NCBI GenBank assembly: GCA_000320545.1
Contig: ADNK01000981.1
Span: forward strand, 93,960-157,959
Length of the DNA: 64,000 bases
Direction of reading: 5' to 3'
Origin: Bigelowiella natans CCMP2755
Lineage: Eukaryota; Cercozoa; Chlorarachniophyceae
The notes beneath the pieces are model-generated. The model did no database searches. It saw only the letters and a list, made by a program, of their open reading frames with translations, and had not been told where the DNA came from. This document shows, piece after piece, positions 11,789-24,883 of this stretch. The translations under genes and the position numbers were made by a program. The stretch's first letter is position 1, and each line of letters starts with the position of its first letter.

Positions 11789-14686
11789 GTATGTTAGTGG
11801 TTGGATATGCAATTCCGCGTATATAACAGCATATATATGCTCAGTGACGACGACACACAAATACACACCCATACACAACGTGTCATTGCTACTACTATAC
11901 TGATACTGCGACTAAGACAACGATGATGATGATGATTATGATCATTATCACCACCTGCAGGAAGGTGTGGCCAATATCTGTTGGCTTTCTCCACCATGAA
12001 GTTGTAGTAGTAGCAGTAGCAGCAGCAGTATTACGATCATCATGATGGTGATGATGATGATGACGAGGAGGAGGAGAAGGTTGATGACGGCTTTTCACCT
12101 CCCCCCCTGCCCCCTTCTCCTTGTCGCCGTCCTTTTTATCATCATCGTTATCTATGATGGACCTGCTCATGTTACCCATCATCTGCATCACCATCTTGCT
12201 TACATCCTTTCCCCAATTGGGTGATGCTGTTGTTGTCTTCTTTGCCGTCGTCATGATCGAGGATGATGATGAGGATGATGATGAGGAGGAGGAAGAGGAG
12301 GAGGAAGAGGAGGAGGAAGAGGGGGATAATGATGGCAGCAGTATTCCATCAAGCTCTTCCCCTCCCACATTTCTCATCGCTTTTGTTTAAATCAAAGCAC
12401 AAAGAAACAACAGTAATATCACATGTTAACAATAACGCTACTACTGCTACTACTCTACTACTACTACTACTACTACGTTTACTTCATAGAAAGTGCATAC
12501 TAACCAAATGGAGCTGTCTTGAGGACAGAGATTATCCTCTCGTAGAGGCCCTTGTTTGGCCGTAGTAGTAAATCACGAGAATACCGATTCACTTTTATCC
12601 ATTCTATTGACCCACCAGCAGCACCTTGATTGTGTATGTATACAAATAAATTATACCGTTGATGTGTTGTTGTGATAACGATGTACATGCATCATATGCT
12701 ACCATAACTGCTGCCCTATAAGACCCTTCCCCCCCCCTCTTAGTATTATTACCTCTATGTCCAACAGAATCAAAGAATGATGATGAGGAGGAGGAGGAGG
12801 ATGAAGATTCCTGATTATATCGTCGTTTTCGTTTGCTCGTCCCTCCATACAGCAACCCATCAAATGGTTGTTGTTGTTGTTGGTGGTGGTGGTGGTGGTG
12901 GTGCTGCTGCTGCTCTTGTTCCATGGTCTTACTGCTAGCATCGTAGCATCTGATGTCAGCAGCACCATCATGACGACTATGATGATGATGATGGGGATTA
13001 GGTTGTAGACGACTAGAATAGTGACTTCTTAGAGGAGGAGTAGGAGCAGGATATATCGGTCCTGGGGAAGGAAAAATTGGTATTTTTATATCGTACGGTG
13101 AGGAGAGGAGCGATGTTGATGATGATGATGATGAAGCTACTCCTCCATGTTCTCCTATTTCTTCTCTACATGATGAGAATCTCAGTGCTAGCGACAGAGG
13201 CACAGAAAAGGTAGCCCCACTACTACTATCAAGCTGCTGGTTTCCATCGATTGAAGAACAAGAAGGACCCTCTGCAAGTCGTAACTGCGACAATCGAAAT
13301 GACAGCTGTAGTTCTGCATAAGCACGGTGGTATAAATGAGGGCATATATCAGCCTTTGCTTCGATCGCTACACGACGACTCTGAGTGCGACTCTTCTTCT
13401 TCTTCATAGTTAAACCACATCTTCCATGTAGAGTTCCCCACACTCTGGGGGTGATATTGATAAGTGTCCTTCTCCTCCTCCCACTGCTGCTGCTATTGTT
13501 CTTAGCAATGAGAATCAATCTAATTGTGTCGCGATCACTGTCGCACCATGCAAATACCCTTTCTATCACACAGTCACTACACGAATGTATGCTGCTACTG
13601 CTACTGCGTTTTGATGATGATGATGATGATGATGATGAGCATGTACGCCACCATGGCTCAATAAGTCCCTTTGTCCATTGGTATGTACTACCATCAAGAG
13701 GGGGGGGGGGGTAAGCAGTATTAGATCGTAGCCATCGATTAGGAGGAGGAGGAGGAGGGGTTCTTCTATTACGGGAAAGAATAATGTTATCGTTGGATCC
13801 TCCTCCTCCTCTTCCTCCTCTTCCTCCTCCTCCTCCTCCTCCTCCTTGTGTTCTGTCTTGCTTCCGATCATCGACATCATTATTATTAAGAGACAACTTA
13901 ATAATATCTCTCTTTTCCTCCTCCTCCTCCTCCTCTTTGCTATCCCTCCCCCTCTTGGTGGCAATATGAAGTGCTGAATCATCATCAGCAGCATCAGATG
14001 ACAAACCGATAAGCGGGACGAAGAGTGAAGAAGAAGAAGGATAAGAGGGTGATCGTGGTGATAATGAGGAGAAGAGAGAAACATGATCATGATTCTTCCT
14101 CTTGTAGTCGTCGTCGTAGTAGCTTTCATCTTCTTCGATGATTCGTTTCAACATCATCTTTGCATGATGTACGAGTCTTGTCTTGTTTTTTGCCTTGTCT
14201 TCTAGGTGATTCAATAGGCTCCAACTATGAGCAATTTGGCGTTGTAGAGATGAATATACAGCAAGATAACTTGGAGAGTGAAGGTGGCCTTGCTTGATAA
14301 TATTATCACTATAATGACGACTATTTTGACGACGACTTATAGCAAGAGCAGCTTCTGGTAAATCTTTGAGCGATTTTATGAATATCAAGGGATAACCCTT
14401 GTTCTTTTCTTTGCTGCTCTTTCTGCCGCTGTTACTGCCCCAATAGGAAATGTTGTTTTCGGTAGTAGTAGTAGTAGTAGTTGTTGTTGTTGTTGTAGTA
14501 GTTGTTGTTGAGGCTGCTATGGTTGGAGGGGATAGATCCGCCATGGTCTAATGGTGATTGAAAGTAGATGATGATGAATAAGTTCCATTATCGGTAAGCT
14601 ACATGATATATTACTGCTGAAAGCACACTTATCACCATACCCATTATCTCTCTTCTTCTTCTGTCTTCTTCTTTATGTTGTTGTAC

Positions 14687-14718
<32 letters not shown>

Positions 14719-14821
14719 CTGCATTACAACCCCCAGTAACCCTCTCTCTTCAGGGCAAAAATTGCTGCATATAGGCGGAGCAGCCACGAGTCCCGCAAAA
14801 GAAGCGATCATTACCAAACAA

Positions 14822-14870
<49 letters not shown>

Positions 14871-16749
14871 AAATCAGCTTATTCTCCATCATCCCTTTTG
14901 AAGAAGAAGAAGAAGCAGCAGCAGCAGCACCCACATAATGATGATGATCGTGATCATGAGAACGGTATGAGAATATGTATACGTTCATTTCTTCCATAGC
15001 ATTTTCACCAACCTCTCCTCCTCCCCCTCCTCCTCCATCACAACTACCATCACCATCACCATCACTAGCAGCAATGGTAGAGTTCTTTTCTTCTCTTCCC
15101 TGTTCCCCAATTGTTGTTGTTGTTGTTGTGACAACAAGGAGGGGATGGATGCTCTGATATCCCCATACCTGTGCATTATTATTGTAGTAGTAACATATGA
15201 TGGTGATACGAGGAGGAGGCACATCGAAACAACATACAACACAGTAGTAGAACAACATCATAGCACTTACATAGTAGTACTACCGTGAGGGCTACGGGAG
15301 ACCCCTTCAAACCAGATGTACGTTTAGGAATAACCCGACTGATCTTCCCATCTCGAAATTCAAGAATTCGGCCATCGTCGCAGCAGGCAAGAAAATGAGT
15401 TGGGGGGGGTAGAGGAAGTGATGGCTCTCCGTTGCCTATATTTAAGGAGAATGGAGGGATCCATGCACAGGTTATCGACGGAAAATAATGCTCTGGAATG
15501 GCTCCAACCCCCCCCCCTTCTACTCCTCTTGCGAGTAGGGTAATCTTTGCTGCTTGATTAAGACCGCATATGAGGTGCAGAATCTCGGTAGTAGGACAGT
15601 CGTCGTAGTCAGCCCTAACCCCCCCCCTTCTCCTTCTTCGCGCACAGGCAATCAACATCGACATTCCTCCTCCTTCTCCTCCTTGTTCATCTGGGCAAAA
15701 GCACGCGTGGAGGGGCTTTGTGATCAGTGTTGCAGTAGTAGTACTACCAGTGCTCCCCTTGAGATCGAGGTAGGTTACACAAAATTCCTGATGATGACGA
15801 GAATAAGGAAGGAGAATAACATAAGATACATAGGAATGAATATACAGGATTGGCAGTGACAGAGAGGGTGAGGAACAGATAGTGATAATAACAACCAAGA
15901 AGAACGGGGTAAACACTGATCCGAGAACATCCATGATTTCTGGTAAAAGATATCATAAATTACCTGTGTTTCGGGGCAAACGCGGCCACAATACACTCTT
16001 TGCGACACTACTACTAGTCGATTGTCATTGTTGCTATTGGATCTGGTATTCAATTCACCATCCCTGCGGCGCTTCTTCCAGTTACTACTGTTCATCTGGC
16101 TCATTGACAACGATGACGACACACCATCATCAGCTGCAGCAGTAGCTGCTTCTTCGATGATACGTGGAGCGGTAATGATCCAAATGGCAGGTCCGTCTGT
16201 AATGAAACACTTTGGCCACTCCTTTGCTCTACTACTACTACTACAAGAAGAATAAGAAGAAGAAACAGAGAGTGGCGTTGATGAACCAAGGGAGTAGCTG
16301 GGAAGCCCAAATATAGTGAGTATCTCTCCTCCTCCTCCTCCTGCATCACTGTCTGCCTCATTCTTCTCTTTATCTCTAGCTAATGAAGAGAGATTTGAGG
16401 AGTAGTAGAAATGTTCTGCAATAGCACACGTGTTTCGCTGAGCGTCGAATAAGCAAGCGAAGATGGAATATTGTCCATCAGAGAAACTACTTAAGGAAGC
16501 CTTTCCCTCTATAAAGCTAAAACCGGTCAGTTCTCGGAAAACAGTGCGTGAAATCTGCTTGGAGAACCCGCCGCAGCCTTCTCCTCCTCCCCCTTCTTCT
16601 TCTTGGTAGCTGAAGCGAGAGATCGTCGGTGGTGCCGAACCGTCACTATGTAGGACGCATAGGTTTCCCAGCCCATCAGGTATGGTAATTGTAGGAGAAC
16701 CATGCCGAACTACTGCACGAGGAGGAGGAGCACCACTGCTGGGTTCCAT
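10647..16749 (-). CDS. Large beta-propeller-like protein with low-complexity insertions; possible FANCB-related protein
   Basis: The first six exons (complement) join in phase: 15964-16749, 15284-15787, 14719-15168, 12687-14547, 12505-12624, 11955-12379. Further exons are likely at about 11445-11560 (EEEYIFGAAMIVRYVSLML), 11240-11400 (VVHHIIREIISSIMAALLP) and the last at 10647-10898 (LRLFLEAWRDFAAEYEEKV), but their joins are unresolved. The product exceeds 1,100 residues. The N-terminal ~600 residues are strand-rich with repeated motifs such as GNLCVLHSDG, DGPAIWIITA and FLACCDDGRILEF, as in a propeller; poly-Ser, Gly, Thr, Glu and His runs from trinucleotide repeats interrupt it. Spacing of some motifs recalls the Fanconi core protein FANCB, but this is a weak impression from memory. 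No enzymatic motif is seen. It is head-to-head with the zinc-finger gene at 17496. Confidence 0.6.
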
Positions 16750-16865
16750 TATTCCGTAGAAGCCCCGTCAGACACAAACACGACCGGCAGCAGCTGCAGC
16801 TCTGAGGATGATGATGATCATTGCACACACACACACACGCGCGCGCGCGCACGCACGAACACACA

Positions 16866-16896
<31 letters not shown>

Positions 16897-17495
16897 TCAC
16901 ACACAGGAGAATTCAGCAGCTTTTTTACACAATACTCTCTGTGAATGCAATCGACCTTCATCTTAGATACTGCGACAAGAATGCGGCTATGTCTTTAAAT
17001 AAAAACGTCATTTTTTGTACTTAAATGGACTATCCGAATGCTTGGTTGGAAAAGAGATGGTTACCACCCAGGGATATGAAATTAAGACAGCAAAATAATG
17101 TTGTCGTTTTCCATAAAAATCTGCTGAGCTACTTGAGCTTTTTGAGATGATACTGTCATCTCAAACTGTCAATGAATATTGCAACGGTACTGAAAAATAA
17201 GAATATTATTTTGATACGACATACTAAATTATTATCTCGATTGTAAATAGTATGGGTTTTTATACAATTATGTCAAGATTAAGCTATACTGTGATCTGAC
17301 GAAGGAGAGGGTGTCACTCAAGGTAAAAGTGACCTTTCACTTCGGATAATCGCTCGTAAATTTATTAAAGACAAAGAAAAATATAGAAATTTAGCTCTAC
17401 AACAATGGGATTTTCTACAAAGTATACATCTTTTTACTTGTTGAAAGTGTGGGTTATGCTGAATAATTCAACGATCACGAACGAAGACGCCAAGG
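16750..17495. promoter_or_regulatory. Divergent spacer between two possible DNA-repair genes
   Basis: The first 150 bases hold a CA tract with CG steps and a (GA)n tract (16821-16891); the rest is plain AT-rich sequence. No CTAG was noticed. It separates the start codons of two oppositely transcribed genes by about 750 bases, so a shared promoter is plausible. No core element identified. Confidence 0.4.
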
Positions 17496-18608
17496 ATGGA
17501 GACGGATGATGAGCCCTTCTCGCCTCAGCCCACCTCCACGGTATATCCAATCTAAAATACGTCAATTTCCCACATCCGTACTCAGAAAAATCGTGAAGAA
17601 AGGGTGGAGAAGCATGGATCGTAGAACGAAAGAGGGGGGGAAACAGATGCTCTTTGTTCGTGCTCGTGGTGGTTGTGCTCGTTTCTCACTTTTCAATACG
17701 CAACCTTGAATATTTCTGTTGTAGCGTACCATTGAGAATGAAACTAGCTTATTTTATATAATATGATACGAAGATACATTAAACATATAAACTAGATCCT
17801 TTGCAACCCAAGTCTTTCCGGTGATAGGTTTTTTCTAACGATTGTCAATTAATCTTTAGGAGAGAGAGATGAACTCAAAGTTCGTTGATGCCCTTGATGC
17901 CAAATCCTCTCAAATGAAAGCTTCTACATATGCGACGAAGAGTAATAACTTCAATAGTAGTCCGAGTTTTCGACGGACAATGAAAAGGAAGCCATCATCT
18001 GCTGCACCATCGCCTACTACTATCACTTCTACTACAACCGGTAGAGAATCCAAAGGATCTTCTGGGATGGAAACAGGCGACGTCGGGTTAAGAACAGAGA
18101 CTGACCAACCCAAGGTAAAGAGGAGAAGGAGGAGGAGGAGGAGAAACAGCATTTTTGCAATGCGTGTTTGGCCGAATTTGCAGCCAGAGCCTGAGAGAAA
18201 AAATTACCCACCGTAGCAGCGCCCATCATCCATATACTACTATAAATTAACATCTACCAATATGACCCCGCAGAAGCAGGCGCGCAGACGATGGGAAGAC
18301 AATAATGAACCCTCTTCTCTTTTCTCGGATACAAAAAACACTTCGACTTCATCAGAAAAAGAAGGAAATGAAGGGGCTAGTTGGGAGAAGAGAGGTACTT
18401 GAGAAGAGGAATAGTCTTAACTAGATATTAGAAAACACACATACGCTGTGTATATATTACCTTAACACCAATGTGGATTTGGATATATGTGGGTGATTGA
18501 GTATGTTTGATGATGGTGGTTTAAGGCTTTGTGAGAGTTAGGGAGGGAGGGTCGCAATGAAATGATGAATACTCTCTCTCTCTCTCTCTCACACACACAT
18601 ACATACAC

Positions 18609-18666
<58 letters not shown>

Positions 18667-19953
18667 CACTCTATATTTAATGAAGGAGTTCGATTAGCAG
18701 TTAACGTCATGTATGTATTACAGGCGAAGAGAATGATTCACTCAATGATCTGCTGCAAACTTTCGCAAAAATGGTCAAGACAACACCTACAACGCACATA
18801 GTGGGAAGAGAACTGGAGGGAAGGGGCACCATTAATTGATTATATATACATATATATTCATAAATATTTCTATATTATTGTTTTATTTATTTGATTTGTG
18901 TGTGCGTGTGCGTGTGCGTGTGTGTGTGTGTGTGCTTGTCCACAGGCGATTCCCAAGAGCGATCATGAATATTGTCCTTTGTGCTTTAAACAATTTAAAA
19001 TCGGTAGTATGAACTAACTAGTAAACAAAAGACTTGACAGCTTAAGTCGCACAAATCAATCACTACCTACGTTACATTGATGATTTGCCTAAATTACGAA
19101 GAAGAAAAAGATGAAGAGGAGCGCCCAGTTAATGCATACCAAAATATTAATAGAAAACTAAATTGTTTTGTTTTTATTACAGGAGAAGAATTTTCAAATC
19201 ACGTGCACAAATGTCTAGACAAAATGGAAACGAACCTGAAGCAGCGTGATGATGGTTTAGGTGTCAGTATGTTTAATGATGATGATGATGACACCAAAAA
19301 CGCTGCTGCTAGATCCTCCTCGGACGATTTAGATTGCTTTCCCGGTGGGGATTGTCCAAACGGTGTCAAATGTACAATAACAACTGCGGAGCATTTTCGG
19401 TTTTGCCGGCACCCAAAGGTATAAGTGATGTTATGTGAATGATAATGATGATGGTGATGATGATGATGATTTCTGCAGTGGTAGTATCGATAGAAAAACT
19501 GACGCCTCTCCTATAATACATGCACGTGTGTTTGCGTGTGTTATTATGATGCCATATGATGATCATGTGGGTGTGAGGTGCTGTGTTGTCTCATTATCGG
19601 CAAAGAAACAGTGTAAATTGTATATGTGTTTAAATATGTATGTATAAAATATTTAGTGCGTGTGTGCGTGTGTGTGTGTGTGTTGCGTTGTAACATCAGC
19701 TCCTTTATTATCAATATGTTGAGATTATTAAATAATTTCAATAATTCCTAATGCTATTTACTGACGTCTGCTACTGGTACTGGTGCTTACATAGGTCGAA
19801 TGTCCCATATGCTGCGAAAAGTGGCACATGCACGAAATCAACGCACATGTCACCTTTTGTCTCAATAAAGGAGGAGGAGGAGAAGGGTAATTTGATCTAC
19901 TTTTTAGTAAGAAGATAACAATGCTGAGCTATGTAGTAGTATCAATCACACAC

Positions 19954-19990
<37 letters not shown>

Positions 19991-20178
19991 GCGCAGGGAT
20001 TCTGAGGTGGAAATGAAGAAAGCATCTACAGAGAGTAGTAGTAGTAGTAATAATAGAAGCAGCAGTGACGTACAGCAGCCTCCCCGTCTTCCATCGATGT
20101 CAACGCAACAAATGGCAGCCTGTGCAAAAGCTATTCTCGATGCTAAGGTGGTGGTGGTGCGTACTTAGGTTTAGTAAT

Positions 20179-20215
<37 letters not shown>

Positions 20216-20447
20216 AAGTGACACAATTAATCATCATCATGTCGTCATCTGTCTGTATGGTAGATGGATGGAAGGCTGACAGTGTAGTATCTGCAATTAT
20301 TGTGGTGTTGATCTGTATGTCTTCTTTATCATTATTATTTATTTTTTTTTATCATTCTTTTTCCCCATCCAGGAGAAAGAAGGAGGAGGCGACGACTCAT
20401 TAGTCAATATGCTGCAGCGCTTCAAAACCCTAGGTTAGCAATGATGT

Positions 20448-20478
<31 letters not shown>

Positions 20479-20779
20479 TGCACTTCTGCTGCCACCACCG
20501 TGTGGGCATGATAAATAAAATATGTGCGTCGTCGTAGGTTTTACACGAGAGAATTTAAAGAACAGACTAAAGGAAATTAATGATAGCGACGACGTCTCTG
20601 CCTCCTCCTCTTCCCAATTCTCTACTGAAAGAAGAGCGCAGCAGCAGCAGCAGCAGCAGCAGGGTGGTGCTGCTCTTGCTCCTTCTCCTGCTGTTTCTAC
20701 GTCGTTTGCCCTGAAACCGCCCTCCTTTACTTTCAACGCAAATTCCTTCTCAGATGATCAGGTATATAATATACATTGC

Positions 20780-20827
<48 letters not shown>

Positions 20828-20872
20828 AGTAGTAGTAGTAGTAGTGGTAGGAGTAGTAGTTATGCGTTGTAA
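17496..20872 (+). CDS. UBZ4-PBZ-UBZ4 zinc-finger protein, probable DNA-damage adaptor
   Basis: Ten exons join in phase: 17496-17540, 17860-18114, 18274-18394, 18724-18773, 18946-19003, 19183-19418, 19795-19886, 19997-20147, 20373-20433, 20538-20761. Two UBZ4 fingers are clear: CPLC, 12 residues, then HVHKC (split by the intron at 19004), and CPIC, 11 residues, then HVTFC. Between them CPNGVKC followed by H and H fits the poly(ADP-ribose)-binding PBZ pattern C-x5-C-x6-H-x5-H exactly. UBZ4 fingers bind ubiquitin (RAD18, SNM1A); PBZ fingers occur in APLF and CHFR. The rest is basic and low-complexity (a run of eight Gln near the end), with no catalytic domain seen. The 3' end is uncertain: the open frame stops at 20872, or an intron starting at 20762 leads to a last exon near 20962-21158. 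Start chosen at 17496 because its 15-codon exon joins 17860 in frame. Confidence 0.85.
18613..18664. repeat. (AT)n microsatellite in an intron of the zinc-finger gene
   Basis: Uninterrupted TA repeat of about 50 bases just upstream of the exon at 18724, preceded by (CT)n and (CA)n. Similar TA runs occur at 41053-41089, 44082-44110, 60089-60116, 61710-61738 and 63324-63359. Confidence 0.95.
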
Positions 20873-21749
20873 TGAGAGCTATTATTCCATGGATGATAAG
20901 TGAAAAATACGTAGTTGAATGAACGAAGGGAGAAGGTAGAAGCTAGATTGTATTGTTTTTAGTCCCAATCACATACTTCTGACGCTTGCTGCTATTTCAT
21001 CAATAATCTTGTTAATCTGATAATAAAAGGGAATGAAGAAAGAAGAGAAGAAGGGAACAAACTAATAACAGCACACATAACAATTAGAAGAATATATAGC
21101 AGGTTGGCCAACACACGAAGACAGACAAACAGAGAGAGGGAGAGAGAGAGAACTTAGTTACCTAGCTTTCTTCTATCTTTCGCTCGTAGACGACGTATTC
21201 TAATTTGCCAAGCATTAAATCAAAAGAATGATGAGAAAACAGGAGAGAGAGAGAGAAAAAAAAATTAGTTACCTAGCTTTTCTATCTTTCACTCGTAGAC
21301 GTATTCTTTTCGCCAGGCATTAAATCAAAAGAATTATGAGTAAACAGGAGTAAACAGGCGTCTCTTCGCGACCACTTATTATTACCTTTGCTCTATTTTT
21401 ATTCCAATATATTCTATCATCATCATATCAAACATCTGCCTTATCTTTATTATTTGATATGAATTAATAGATTATTGTCTGGATAGTGCTTCTTTATGCA
21501 CCCTCGTGGTTATTCTCGCTTCGGCGGACGATTGATTTTGAATTTGAAGATTAGGAAAGAGGACACTTTCCCAATAAAAGGTTAAAAATACATGCATACA
21601 AGTGCAATATTTTATATTTTGCAAAAAATGTGTTTTGTGTTTGAATGTGTGAGGAAATACTGCATTTGTTATTTAAACTTAACCATCACCTTGTCGTGAA
21701 GGAGCTTTTATCATCGTCAACTTCGATCATCTTTCATTAGCATTGACAA
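20873..21749. other. Downstream region of the zinc-finger gene
   Basis: AT-rich sequence with a possible last exon (acceptor near 20961) and a diverged tandem duplication (annotated separately). Nothing else is supported. Confidence 0.4.
21146..21352. repeat. Diverged tandem duplication, unit about 100 bases
   Basis: Copies start near 21151 and 21265 with TTAGTTACCTAGCTTT, share CTCGTAGACG and GCATTAAATCAAAAGAAT, and each ends near a GA-rich or AAACAGGAG tract. The copies differ by small indels and substitutions, so the event is not recent. Confidence 0.8.
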
Positions 21750-22310
21750 CTTGTAGCTGTGGATCGCTACGCTACCACGCACTGCTAGCTAGCTAGATCG
21801 ACTAGAGCTAGCTAGCTAGCTAGAGCACATGGAACTTTTTAGCTGCACCAGCCTAGCTAGCTAGCTAGGTGCATCCAAAACGTTGCATGCCAGCATGTCA
21901 AGACGATGTCTAGATGTGCTGGTGTGCAAATTGTGCACCATGTCAATTGCAGTGCAATTTTCACACTCACACTGCACGCATGTGGCGTGCTAGCGTGCAG
22001 TCAATGCGCACATCTACATGGACAATTCTAGAATTGACTCTGGCCATGTCTAGCGCTAGCTGTGTTGCACACAGATGAGCGCGTTACAGATTACGTTGCA
22101 TGCACACATGAGACACGCAAAGTAATGTGCACACGTCACGTGAACTGTCCATTGTCCACAGTGCTAGTCACATACGCAGCTAGACTCATCACACGAAAAG
22201 GTGACATGCAACACACACTAGCACATGCTAGCATGGCATCGCATGAAATCACTTGCCTGCCACCATGCTAGCATGGCTAGACAGATGCACACATTATAGC
22301 ATGGACAATG
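21750..22310. repeat. 3'-flank palindrome-rich island between convergent genes
   Basis: Very dense CTAG/GCTAGC/TGCA text: GCTAGCTAGCTAG runs at about 21784-21825 and 21851-21868, and CATGCTAGCATG near 22225 and 22263. It lies between the 3' ends of the plus-strand zinc-finger gene and the minus-strand sulfotransferase-like gene. No exon supported. Confidence 0.75.
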
Positions 22311-22836
22311 TGAGTGCATGCGTGCGTGTGTGTGTCGATAAAATCTCAATTTTTGCTTTGTTCAGGGATTGCATCAGACTGCTCAGCACTTATTGACCTA
22401 CTACTAATAAATTTACTTCAGTTACATGTCTCCCATTCAGTAATGCTGTTTTTGAAAGTAGACTCTTTCATGAGCACCATTCTCTTCTCTCGCCAGCCAG
22501 ACACAAGAGTATCGATAGAACCTTATTGTCAACCATCGCCGTATTTGAAGTACAAGTTGTAATTTAATTCGATTGAATTCGTAGGAATTATAAAATATGA
22601 TAACAAGAACAAGCGACTTGTTCTTGAAATTATGGGATGTAGACAACAAAGACTAAACAGTAGAGAAAATGTGTACTGGTCGTCGTTGTCTCGTTGTCAC
22701 AATGATTGCATATGATCTGTATCGTTCTGCTGTTCTTAGCTTTAGTTGTTATTGGCATGAATACAAGTTGTCGTCATCCTTATCATTCCTTTTAGTCCTA
22801 ATACTATAAAGATCAATGGCTACGAACTAGACGACA

Positions 22837-23034
22837 CTACCACGTATGACCTGTGTGCATTTTTTGGAAGCCATCCAATTTGATATCCTTCATTTTAACA
22901 GCATCAACTTGGAGGAAGCTTTGAATGTCTTGCATGTACTTTTTAGGATCATCCATCATGTCCTAAGTTATATATTTGTTGTTGCTCTATCAACATCAAG
23001 TGCATCATGATCGTGTTCTACTACTTCTGCAACC

Positions 23035-23075
<41 letters not shown>

Positions 23076-23207
23076 TACATATTCAGATTACTTTTATAAT
23101 CAATCATCACCACACTTGAATAAGTACCTCATAATCAATTTGAAGCGATGATTTTACGCGATTACTAAATTTTCGAATTTGCTCTTGGGCCCAGCCAATC
23201 CTATAAC

Positions 23208-23239
<32 letters not shown>

Positions 23240-23492
23240 CAAAATGTGAAGAAAGGATCGATGAAAGAGATAATGTTGCTGGTTATTTACCATTTTATTT
23301 TATTTTGTAAGAATTCAACAGGAATATCCACCGCTTGCTCCTCCGGAAGTGTTTCCTGAGAAAAGGAAATTTAGAAGGGAGAAAATTAGGAAAAAAGAAG
23401 GAAAATTTGGAAAGGAGCAGCTACAGTAGTACTAGTGGTTTGAACCAAGAAAGATTAAGTTATAAACGAGATGATCTTGTAGCATGATGGTA

Positions 23493-23525
<33 letters not shown>

Positions 23526-23770
23526 AACACATGACAAAATCAATTTACAAACAGAGTCTGCAATAAATTCAAGCATAATGCATCTTCTAATCCTTCCTTC
23601 TATCAACGTCACATGAATCGTATGGATCTTACAGTGCTAAGGACGTGGTTTTGATAAATAAAAGATGGTGGCTTACGTTCTTCTTGATGTTATATTTCTC
23701 ACGCATTACCCCTTTATCATACATTGAAATTGCTTGTCGAAGATAATTTTTTCGGTCTGTTATGTACAGC

Positions 23771-23808
<38 letters not shown>

Positions 23809-24270
23809 TATCACCAAGGGTGGAAATATAAAAAAGAATAGTTAAAATGGTTTGACTCATCGGTCAAAAGGGCTGAAGTTCATTTAGCATGTCTTTCTTA
23901 CGGAGAAAGATCACTCTGACGTCATTCTTGTTGCAGTACTCCACAACTTCGTCTACATGTCTGGAGAGCCCATCACTGAAGATCCACTTCAAACCCACTG
24001 ATTTTACCTAACAGCAGAAAATAATAATAGTTGGTTGTCTCGTCTTCTTCGCTATCCTTGTTTTCTTCAAGATGATGTTCTTGTTTATGTTGGTGCTGCT
24101 CCTTCCCCCCTATCGCTGCTTTGTCTGCCTCTATTACACATAACTATGTACCTGTGGGTTGAGTGATTCTGCTAAGCAAACGTTGAGCATTTCCTCCCAA
24201 TTGTTGCCATAGTCAAAAGGCCCCTTCAACTTCGGACTCAACTCATTGAAAAACCTTACATATATGTGTT

Positions 24271-24314
<44 letters not shown>

Positions 24315-24883
24315 ACACCTGTATCAATGAAACCTCTTGTGCCCTCCTTAAGAATGTGCTTCTACCCAATGTATGCACTACCTTTCAATTTGTGTGGATT
24401 TTTTTTTATTATCCGCAACACTGTGCAGGTGTTGGTAGGTGACCATCTCCCCGTAGTTCTCAATTTGAGGATGAGATTTCAGCATATCACCTATAATATT
24501 TAAGATCATTTCATTTATTCTCTCTTTCCACTTCCTCCCAACCAAACCCACTCTCTCTCTCTCTCTCTCTGTCTTGATAGACGAGTGCATACATAGCCAT
24601 GTTGAGCCAGATCGCCGCACGTTCACAATAATGTATTTGGTGCCTCCTCCATTTTTGTGTCCACTATAATTTTGTTCCGATATGGCCAACCCTAATGACG
24701 CACATTTTCATCTCCGTCATGCAATTTGACAACTGTTTAAAGAACGAGTAAAATAATAGAGTATTCACTTTTACCACTTGCTCCCAGGCTAGCAGTATCT
24801 TCTACCCATGCCCCCATTGAGCAGGATGATGAAAACAGAAATATCACAAATATAAAAGAGGCAATCCGAGTTGTAACCATCAT
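22837..24883 (-). CDS. Sulfotransferase-like protein with N-terminal signal/anchor
   Basis: Exon 1 (complement 24775-24883) encodes a hydrophobic N-terminus (RIASFIFVIFLFSSSC), a signal peptide or type II anchor. Exon 2 (24593-24691) ends in VNVRRSGSTWL, the 5'-phosphosulfate-binding loop of PAPS-dependent sulfotransferases; the next exon supplies MLKSHPQIENYGEM, matching the SHP...GE segment after that loop. A later exon gives VRVIFL then RKNYLRQAIS, the 3'-phosphate-binding R-x-N-x-x-R-x-x-x-S region. The last exons run through EEQAVDIPVEFLQNKIKW, IGWAQEQIRKF and DDPKKYMQDIQSF to the stop at 22837. One internal junction (near 24255-24425) does not resolve with canonical sites. Predicted location is the Golgi or secretory pathway; acceptor unknown. 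Confidence 0.75.

Noticed and set aside
21745-22310. Possible transposon terminal inverted repeats made of GCTAGC runs
   Set aside because: The words recur throughout all 3' flanks without defined ends, target-site duplications or a transposase frame.
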